Assembly (NCBI GenBank): GCA_012514855.1
Contig: JAAYZL010000363.1
Span: 1-7,808 of the forward strand
Source of the DNA: Clostridiales bacterium
Lineage (GTDB): Bacteria > Bacillota_A > Clostridia > Christensenellales > Aristaeellaceae
DNA length: 7,808 bases
Direction: 5' to 3'
The position numbers were made by a program, and so were the translations under genes. Every line of letters begins with the position of its first letter. Position 1 is the stretch's first letter. The notes under the pieces are model-generated. The model was not told where the DNA came from and searched no databases. It worked only from the letters and a program-made list of their open reading frames with translations. This document shows, piece after piece, positions 1-4,272 of this stretch.

Positions 1-135
1 CGCCGCGATGTATTTGAACCGCTCGAGAAGTCGGTAGAACAGCTCGAGCAGGTCGATCTCCCGCTCCGTGTCGGAATCCACCCGCCCCTGGGATTGCGGC
101 TCCGGGCGCGGGTTCTTCGGGTCGGTCGTCGCCAT
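1..135 (-). CDS. Probable Wzz/CpsC-type polysaccharide chain-length determinant, N-terminal 45 codons only
   Basis: This is the start of a gene that runs off the low-coordinate edge of the window. The ATG at 135 has an excellent Shine-Dalgarno sequence (AGGAGGA at 147-141, 5 nt before the start). The first 25 residues are polar, proline-rich and probably cytoplasmic. They are followed by EIDLLELFYRLLERF and KYIAA, which resembles the segment just before the first membrane helix of Wzz/CpsC/CapA chain-length proteins. Members of that family have two membrane helices with a large extracytoplasmic loop, and they control polymer length or partner a tyrosine kinase. The position downstream of a LoaP-like antiterminator and an LCP protein supports a role in surface polysaccharide synthesis. 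The family call rests on about 20 residues plus context. No membrane helix is inside the window, so another membrane protein of the same operon remains possible. Confidence 0.6.
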   Translation of the reverse strand, partial: MATTDPKNPRPEPQSQGRVDSDTEREIDLLELFYRLLERFKYIAA

Positions 136-156
136 GTCCATCCTCCTGCTTGCGTC

Positions 157-195
157 AAAACGGGCCGAACCGGTCCCTCAGCGGGGGATTCGGCC
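157..195 (-). terminator. Weak intrinsic-terminator-like hairpin between the secreted-protein gene and the Wzz-like gene
   Basis: Read on the minus strand, GGCCGAA (195-189) can pair with TTCGGCC (169-163), and inside it TCCC can pair with GGGA, leaving a 4-nt bulge. The stem is followed by CG and then only four T (160-157). The short T-run makes it a weak terminator at best. It lies inside the presumed operon, 28 nt after the stop codon of the upstream gene, where a partial terminator could lower downstream expression or be overridden by an antiterminator. Confidence 0.35.
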
Positions 196-223
196 TGCCT
201 TATCGGTTATCTCCGTTCCGGAG

Positions 224-817
224 CTATGCGGCCGGCTCGCTGAGGATGGCGATCATCCCCTCGGCGCCGTCGAGCAGGACGAGGACTTCCTGCGTGAAGG
301 TGACCGCCACAAGCCCGTCGACAACCTCCGCCTTCAGCGCGTACCACTCGACGATGGCCGTGCCGTCCGGGTTCGTCCCGGCCGGAATGCCGAGCATCGC
401 GACGACGACCTGTTCATCCAAGTACTCGGTCGCGAACTTGAACGAGACGACGACGTCGCCGTAGCTTTCGTCATAGTTCACCGCAGTCAGCGGGGAAAAC
501 TCGTTTAACTCCAATGTATTCGGATCGAAGTCCTCCGGAACGAGCGCCGCGATGTCCTCCTCCTTGCCCGCGAAGTAGGAGGCCGGGGAACCGCCCTCCG
601 CCACGAACGCGGCGACATTCGCCAGTTGCTCGGTCGCAGGCTCCGTCGGTTCCGTCAGCACGACGGCGAAGTCCGCGGCAAGCGGCACGCCGGATACGGA
701 GGCAAACGCGGCTACTATCGCCATGTCTTCAGTCGTCTTGCTCGGCACCGCCGCATGGGCTGCCGCCGAAACCGACAAGAGCGCCACCAGCAAAAGAACC
801 GTCCACTTCTTCATCAT
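224..817 (-). CDS. Small acidic secreted protein of unknown function in a polysaccharide operon
   Basis: A 197-residue protein that I do not recognise. The ATG at 817 is chosen because AAAGGAG (832-826) lies 8 nt upstream and the protein then begins with a clear signal peptide: KK at 3-4, a hydrophobic core at about 6-19, and AHA before a likely signal peptidase I cut near residue 22-23. There is no lipobox cysteine and no later membrane helix, so the product is probably released or held non-covalently outside the membrane. The mature part is extremely acidic, with about 29 Asp/Glu, four Lys, no Arg and no Cys. Residues 30-95 look helical and Ala-rich. Residues 120-193 alternate in a beta-strand manner, with VVVSFKF at 122-128, IVEWYAL at 155-161 and VAVTF at 170-174. 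The gene starts 51 nt after the LCP gene and precedes the Wzz-like gene, suggesting a role in export or organisation of the polymer. That role is inference from context only. Confidence 0.75.
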   Translation of the reverse strand: MMKKWTVLLLVALLSVSAAAHAAVPSKTTEDMAIVAAFASVSGVPLAADFAVVLTEPTEPATEQLANVAAFVAEGGSPASYFAGKEEDIAALVPEDFDPNTLELNEFSPLTAVNYDESYGDVVVSFKFATEYLDEQVVVAMLGIPAGTNPDGTAIVEWYALKAEVVDGLVAVTFTQEVLVLLDGAEGMIAILSEPAA

Positions 818-868
818 CCCAATTGCTCCTTTCCCTGCGACTGCCCGCGGCCGCACCCAACCCACGAT

Positions 869-1900
869 TCAGTCCACCGGATCGAAGTACGTCCCCACCA
901 CCCATTCGAGGAGCTTCTCCTCGTCCGCGTGGAACTCCATGAACCCGTCCGCTCCGATCCTATATTCGCCCGCCGGCGTCGCGACGGGGAGAATATCATA
1001 GCTGTAGATTCTGCTCGCCTCGTTGATCATCCGTCCCTTGCGCATGTCCGTCACCATGATCCCGTCGAGCGCCTCGTATAGCCCTCCGACAAAATCCGCA
1101 TCCTTCGCAATCCGCTCGCCGAGCGCTTTCGAGGCCGCCTCCATGTAGATCCGCTGCCGCCGCATCCGCGACTCGTTTGAGCCGTCGCCGACGTCCATAC
1201 GGTATCGGACGAGCGCCTCCGCCTGCGCGCCGGTCAGCGCCAGCGTCCTCCCCGGGGTCATCTCCGGGTCGTAGGCCGAAAAATCGTCCTCCAGCGTCAC
1301 CGCCACGCCGCCCAGCGCGTCGTTGAGCACGCCGATGGCGTTCAGGTCGATCGCGGCGTAGAGGTCGACGTCCATACCGAACAACAGGTTTTTGACGGCC
1401 TGCACCGCGTATTCGCAGCTGGTCTCGGCGCCGTCGCCGAAGCCGTGCGAGAGACAGATCTGCGAGCGCCTCGTTCCGGTGACGTTGCCGAGAACGCCCA
1501 ATACGACGATGTCGGCCATCGTGTCGCGGTCGATCTGCAGCTGCGAGACGGTCTTTGCGTCGCGATCCAGCACGAGCAGCAGCAGGAAGTCCGCCTGCCC
1601 GCCCTGTCGGAATCCGGTGGTCGGTGCATCGTCCCGCCTGTCCACGCCCATCAGCAAAATCACCGTCAGGCCGCCCTTGCGCGCATACGTCCGGCCGTTC
1701 CACTCGATCCTCGGCCGCTCCTCGAAGACGCCGGTCAGGTCTCCCCGCGGCGGCGGGGGCTGGCCGCGCGTCTCGATCCACCTGCCCAGCTGGTAGACCG
1801 CGAGCACGCCGGCGACCGCCAGCAGCACAAGGCACAGCAAGATGGCCGCCCTCTTGCGGCGGGACATTCCCCGGAACCGCTTTTTCGCCTCTTTTGCCAT
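869..1900 (-). CDS. LytR-CpsA-Psr (LCP) family envelope protein, variant active site
   Basis: A 343-residue type II membrane protein. A basic cytoplasmic N terminus (RGMSRRKR, 10-17) is followed by one membrane helix at about 18-37, a Pro-rich linker (48-51) and an extracytoplasmic LCP domain from about 78 to 310. LCP enzymes transfer lipid-linked glycopolymers such as teichoic acid or capsule to peptidoglycan. Visible family landmarks are VILLMGVD (80-87), QADFLLLLVLD (102-112), the RDT of QIDRDTM (125-127), and the late arginine cluster VRYR (231-234) with R245, R247 and R248. Two positions depart from the usual pattern: the Arg of the common RSD motif is Gln102 here, and the Pro of PRDT is Asp124. 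Asp104, Arg125, Arg232 and Arg234 remain, so activity is plausible but unproven. The start at 1900 lies 9 nt after the stop of the antiterminator gene, with GGCGGAG just upstream, so the two are probably translated from one message. An alternative start at codon 12 has a poorer ribosome site. Confidence 0.88.
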   Translation of the reverse strand: MAKEAKKRFRGMSRRKRAAILLCLVLLAVAGVLAVYQLGRWIETRGQPPPPRGDLTGVFEERPRIEWNGRTYARKGGLTVILLMGVDRRDDAPTTGFRQGGQADFLLLLVLDRDAKTVSQLQIDRDTMADIVVLGVLGNVTGTRRSQICLSHGFGDGAETSCEYAVQAVKNLLFGMDVDLYAAIDLNAIGVLNDALGGVAVTLEDDFSAYDPEMTPGRTLALTGAQAEALVRYRMDVGDGSNESRMRRQRIYMEAASKALGERIAKDADFVGGLYEALDGIMVTDMRKGRMINEASRIYSYDILPVATPAGEYRIGADGFMEFHADEEKLLEWVVGTYFDPVD

Positions 1901-1909
1901 GCTCTCCGC

Positions 1910-2452
1910 CTATTCGCCCTGGCCCTCTTTGAGGTAGTCGAACGACAGCCAGATGTTCCTGAGGCTGCCGACGATGTCGAGTTCCACCTTCGCCACCTGC
2001 TTGCGCTTGTCCATCGCGACCACGCGGCCCCGAAGCGCCTTGAACAACCCGTCGACGATCTCGACGCGCTCGCCGACGCGCATCGCCTTCAGCACGCCGA
2101 GCTTCCCGCCCCTCGCCCAGAGCAGATCCGCGAACGTTCTGTCCGAGCCGCACAGCACTCCTTCGGAGTCGTCCCCATAGCGCAGCACGCGGATGACGTT
2201 TTGAACCTTTGCAAGGTCCGCCGAGCGCAGTTCTGCATCCGAATAGACAAACACATAGCTCGGAAGCAGGGAGACCGGCACCTCCTGCCAGGTTCTTCGG
2301 TTGCGAATTCGCTTGATCTGTACCGGGAAAATAGCCTTGGCTGCCCGGCCTTCGTTGATGCTGTCCGCGACCTGCTGTTCGTGGCCCGTCATGCAGAACA
2401 CGCAGCGGACGGCCTCATATTCCTTTCCTATGGGCATGCTGTCAACACTCAT
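1910..2452 (-). CDS. loaP: LoaP-like NusG paralog, processive antiterminator
   Basis: About 180 residues with a NusG N-terminal (NGN) domain at about 14-117 and a KOW domain at about 124-174. The NGN landmarks are CMTGHEQQVA (20-29), corresponding to the tGxE region of NusG, and LLPSYVFVYSD (62-72), corresponding to the lFPGYvfv segment, here with Ser for Gly. The KOW part contains RVGERVEIVDGLFKALRG (125-142), with the expected Val-x-Asp-Gly turn. Specialised NusG paralogs such as LoaP bind RNA polymerase and reduce pausing and termination across long polysaccharide or antibiotic operons. The gene stands first, directly before an LCP gene and a Wzz-like gene, as expected for such a regulator. 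The start is uncertain. ATG 2452 precedes the domain by about 13 residues, but the nearest GGAG is 14 nt away. ATG 2437 is an alternative with no better site, so translation may be weak or depend on leader structure. Housekeeping NusG is unlikely because no secE or rplK is nearby. Confidence 0.85.
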   Translation of the reverse strand: MSVDSMPIGKEYEAVRCVFCMTGHEQQVADSINEGRAAKAIFPVQIKRIRNRRTWQEVPVSLLPSYVFVYSDAELRSADLAKVQNVIRVLRYGDDSEGVLCGSDRTFADLLWARGGKLGVLKAMRVGERVEIVDGLFKALRGRVVAMDKRKQVAKVELDIVGSLRNIWLSFDYLKEGQGE

Positions 2453-2511
2453 AAATGTAGAGAAAGCTCCGCCCTCCCCGCCCCCAGGCAAGGAACCGGA
2501 TGCTATGGTCC

Positions 2512-2557
2512 GCCGGATCCGACCGCCACGCGTTGCGCTGTAACCGGTCAATCCGGC
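2512..2557 (-). other. Strong leader hairpin with a loop able to form a pseudoknot
   Basis: On the minus strand GCCGGAT (2557-2551) pairs with ATCCGGC (2518-2512), and GACCG (2549-2545) pairs with CGGTC (2525-2521). They are separated by a T opposite GG. This gives 12 Watson-Crick pairs around a 19-nt loop. The loop contains CGCAAC (2537-2532), the exact complement of GTTGCG at 2617-2612, which lies between two other hairpins. The pairing can extend to 8 bp with two wobble pairs. The arm GCCGGAT can also pair with CCGGTT (2547-2542) or with a second ATCCGG at 2501-2496, so alternative folds exist. Confidence 0.5.
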
Positions 2558-2638
2558 TTGATACCTGACAGAAGCTGAAGTGACCCTCTGCCGTGCTCAG
2601 GCAACCAGCCACGCAACATTGTGGCCGAGGTCCGCCAC

Positions 2639-2656
2639 TCCGCGCTCCCGCGCGAA
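2639..2656 (-). other. GNRA-capped leader hairpin
   Basis: TTCGCGC (2656-2650) and GCGCGGA (2645-2639) form a 7-bp stem with one G-U pair, closed by the tetraloop GGGA, which fits GNRA. It is followed immediately by the GTGGC/GCCAC stem, so the two could stack. Capped, stacked hairpins of this kind are typical of folded regulatory RNAs, but a single short hairpin in GC-rich DNA can arise by chance. Confidence 0.4.
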
Positions 2657-2776
2657 CAGGAACAGATCCTCCGTACCGGCGGTTTCCTCTGTGCAACGGC
2701 CGCGAAACTTCTGCTACCCGGTTACGCGGATGGGCTTGTTCGCGTCGCTGCGGGAAACCCGTACAGTACACGATTG

Positions 2777-2805
2777 AGTATACCATCCTTTTCCAAGATC
2801 GTCAA
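2777..2805 (-). promoter_or_regulatory. Sigma-70/SigA-type promoter of the LoaP-polysaccharide operon
   Basis: The -35 box is TTGACG (2805-2800), the spacer is exactly 17 bp, and the -10 box is TATACT (2782-2777), preceded by TGG, which supplies an extended -10. Ten of twelve core bases match consensus. Transcription should begin near 2770, about 318 nt before the loaP ATG. Just after the expected start lies the short palindrome GTACTGTAC (2769-2761). Confidence 0.8.
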
Positions 2806-2862
2806 CCGCATCGGCCATGATTTACTGCCTTTTTACCCTGCAGTTCATTTGACGTTAAGGCG

Positions 2863-2930
2863 TGTCCGATAAGCAATAAAAATTCGACGATATATTTATA
2901 ACCAAAAGGATTTTGAGGTTGTCGAATAAG
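2863..2930 (+). repeat. AT-rich block with inverted and direct repeats, possible dispersed repeat or Spo0A-like sites
   Basis: This patch is strikingly AT-rich compared with its neighbours. An 11-bp direct repeat matches at 9 of 11 positions (TGTCCGATAAG at 2863-2873, TGTCGAATAAG at 2920-2930). A perfect 7-bp inverted repeat, ATTCGAC (2882-2888) with GTCGAAT (2921-2927), encloses a smaller CAAAA/TTTTG hairpin (2904-2908 with 2912-2916). The inverted repeat arms resemble Spo0A boxes (consensus TGTCGAA): an exact match at 2920-2926 and one mismatch at 2889-2883 on the other strand. It lies about 80-120 bp upstream of the -35 box of the LoaP operon. It may be a regulatory site, a dispersed intergenic repeat or the remnant of a mobile element end. 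The rest of 2806-3038 shows no gene. Confidence 0.45.
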
Positions 2931-3038
2931 GTGAAACGGCGTGACGGCGCGCAGGCGATACGGGACCGTGGACTCGGAGTGGGAACGACTGATGCCGGGG
3001 AAGAATATTATTGCTCCGGGGGATTTTCGATGCGGAAC

Positions 3039-3078
3039 CAGTGCTCCACCCACTACGGAAGTTGCGGGCGGAGCACCG
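3039..3078 (-). terminator. Strong hairpin after the SDR gene, terminator-like but without a T-run on this strand
   Basis: Five nucleotides after the TAA stop (3086-3084), the 13-nt arm at 3078-3066 (CGGTGCTCCGCCC) pairs with 3051-3039 (GGGTGGAGCACTG) through 13 pairs including two G-U, around a 14-nt loop. No T-run follows on the minus strand, so it may be a 3' stabilising or Rho-independent-like element of lower efficiency. A smaller overlapping hairpin, GGCGG/CCGCC (3067-3080), is followed by GTTTTA on the plus strand, which could stop antisense transcription. Confidence 0.4.
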
Positions 3079-3083
3079 CCGTT

Positions 3084-4097
3084 TTACTCCCCCTTCATGC
3101 CGATTGTTTGAGCCGTGCCGTCCAGGACGTCAAGGCACAGCCGTATGGAATCGCCGATGGCCGCGTCAATATCATCCGGCTCGACGCCCAGTGTTTCGCA
3201 GCCGAGGGATTTGTCGATAAACAAATTGGAGCACATCACATCGGCAAACTTTACCGCATGCAGCCCGCCCTCGTGCCCGGCGGCTTCCTGCTTCTTCAGC
3301 ATGGATCTGCCGCCGATCTTGTACAGGAATTTGGGCACCGTCCTGATCTTCTTATCCGGCGCACCCATGTACCTGTGCACAATGGTCAGAAACTCGGTCC
3401 ATACCATGTTGTAGTAGCCGATGGGGTAACACATGCCGCCCCGGGTGCCCTCCAGCGCGCCCGCCATCGCCTGCCCCACCTGTTTTACGGTTACCATCGT
3501 GGTGCCGCCCTTGGGATACATCGTCGCTTTTTTCATGCCGCGTATCATCTCCACCAGGAACACCCACACGGGCTTTCGGCCCGGCTGCGCGCCGAAGATG
3601 TAGGGCAGTTCCAACACGGCCACGCTGAAATTGTCATCCGCAAACCTTAAGACCATGTCCTCCTGATCCACCCGGCTGCGAATATACGGATGCCACTTTG
3701 TCAATTCCATTTCAGGCCGGGTCTTTGCAAAGTATGAAAAGTACGAGCCGCAAATCACCGTGCGCTTTACGCCGCACTCCTTGGCAATGCGCAGCAGCCG
3801 TTCCAGCGGCGCGATGTTGTATCTTTTAAAAAGGTCGTAGATGGGCGGCGGCCCCTCCACCCTCTCGTCCACGCCGGCCGCAAACACGAAACCCTCGCAG
3901 CCGTCAAAATACTTGCGGAGCGCATCGTCCGAAAGCTCCATGTAGTTCCCGAACTCCACCTTCATCTCGGGCGGCAGAACCGCGCCCTGGGGCAGCGGCG
4001 GCAACGAAATGGTGGACACCTCGTGCCCCCGGCGGATCATCTCGGCGGCGCCCTCGCTGCCCAAAAGCCCCGTTCCGCCTATCATGAATATTTTCAT
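3084..4097 (-). CDS. Atypical extended SDR / NAD-dependent epimerase-dehydratase family protein
   Basis: A 337-residue protein of the NAD(P)-binding Rossmann superfamily. The dinucleotide motif GGTGLLG occupies residues 7-13 at the very N terminus, as usual for extended SDRs. VFAAGVD (71-77) fits the end of beta-4, and VICGSYFSYF (114-123) fits the catalytic-serine strand. The usual Tyr-x-x-x-Lys appears as Tyr138-Ile-Arg-Ser-Arg142, so the catalytic lysine is replaced by arginine, and LELPYIFGAQPGR (162-174) matches the segment after the active site. The length is normal for the family. The substrate is unknown; sugar nucleotides, flavonoid-like carbonyls and NmrA-like sensing are all possible, and the Lys-to-Arg change leaves enzyme activity in doubt. 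The start is well supported by AAGGAGG (4113-4107), 9 nt before the ATG. The gene has its own promoter and stands alone between two operons, so it need not belong to either pathway. Confidence 0.82.
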   Translation of the reverse strand: MKIFMIGGTGLLGSEGAAEMIRRGHEVSTISLPPLPQGAVLPPEMKVEFGNYMELSDDALRKYFDGCEGFVFAAGVDERVEGPPPIYDLFKRYNIAPLERLLRIAKECGVKRTVICGSYFSYFAKTRPEMELTKWHPYIRSRVDQEDMVLRFADDNFSVAVLELPYIFGAQPGRKPVWVFLVEMIRGMKKATMYPKGGTTMVTVKQVGQAMAGALEGTRGGMCYPIGYYNMVWTEFLTIVHRYMGAPDKKIRTVPKFLYKIGGRSMLKKQEAAGHEGGLHAVKFADVMCSNLFIDKSLGCETLGVEPDDIDAAIGDSIRLCLDVLDGTAQTIGMKGE

Positions 4098-4144
4098 GCC
4101 ATTGTCCCTCCTTGAGCGTTGCGTTAAGTTCAGTTATATACCAC

Positions 4145-4173
4145 ATTATAAACCCAAATGGATGAATTTTCAA
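4145..4173 (-). promoter_or_regulatory. Near-consensus sigma-70/SigA promoter of the SDR gene
   Basis: The -35 box is TTGAAA (4173-4168, five of six consensus), the spacer is 17 bp, and the -10 box is a perfect TATAAT (4150-4145). The predicted start near 4138 gives a leader of about 40 nt containing the ribosome site. The promoter sits in an AT-rich stretch (4098-4185) of a 175-bp gap after the transporter gene, so the SDR gene is probably an independent transcription unit. No clear operator is visible. Confidence 0.82.
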
Positions 4174-4272
4174 GCGGCAAATTGAGGACATAGCGGCGCT
4201 GCGTCGAGGATTTTCCAGGCGTGAGACGGCGGATGCGGCCGCCATCGCGCGCGGGATTAAATCAGCGGTTGC

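Larger units (their letters stand above)
2453..2770 (-). ncRNA. Long structured 5' leader of the LoaP-polysaccharide operon, no known riboswitch class recognised
   Basis: The promoter at 2805-2777 predicts a transcript start near 2770, so loaP has an untranslated leader of about 318 nt. No convincing gene lies in it on either strand. It can fold into successive hairpins: CCCG/CGGG (2754-2751 with 2720-2717) enclosing ACGCG/CGCGT (2745-2741 with 2728-2724); a 7-bp GNRA hairpin (2656-2639); GTGGC/GCCAC (2638-2634 with 2625-2621); and a 12-bp hairpin at 2557-2512. LoaP-type factors are known to use an RNA hairpin in the operon leader, so this region could hold the loading site and could feed back on loaP itself. 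No U-rich intrinsic terminator is visible in it. I compared it by eye with T-box, cobalamin, c-di-GMP, ydaO, 6S, tmRNA and RNase P RNA signatures and found no match. The pairings were found by hand without energy calculation. Confidence 0.5.

Noticed and set aside
818..865. N-terminal 16-codon extension of the secreted-protein gene
   Set aside because: It would place charged residues before the signal peptide and lacks a ribosome site, whereas ATG 817 has one with 8-nt spacing.
1445..2578. Long plus-strand open frame (377 codons) opposite the LCP and LoaP genes
   Set aside because: It is antisense to two genes with clear family motifs, has a low-complexity, Arg/His/Asp-rich composition typical of shadow frames in GC-rich DNA, and shows no domain.
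2453..2770. Known leader classes: T-box, cobalamin, c-di-GMP, ydaO, 6S, tmRNA, RNase P RNA
   Set aside because: Their conserved sequence signatures were looked for by eye and not found; only generic hairpins and one GNRA loop are seen. A covariance-model search would be decisive.
2442..2786. Minus-strand frame of 114 codons in the leader
   Set aside because: It begins upstream of the predicted transcript start, overlaps loaP in another phase and has a disordered composition, so it is more likely leader RNA.
2621..2872. Plus-strand frame of 83 codons across the leader and promoter
   Set aside because: It starts with GTG without a good ribosome site, crosses the strong minus-strand promoter and resembles no known protein.
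2802..3053. Minus-strand frame of 83 codons over the AT-rich repeat block
   Set aside because: It has no ribosome site, overlaps the terminator hairpin and the promoter, and its sequence is simply the translated repeat block.
4228..4243. GGCGG/CCGCC hairpin after the transporter gene as its terminator
   Set aside because: It is only 5 bp with no T-run in GC-rich DNA, and is too weak to call.
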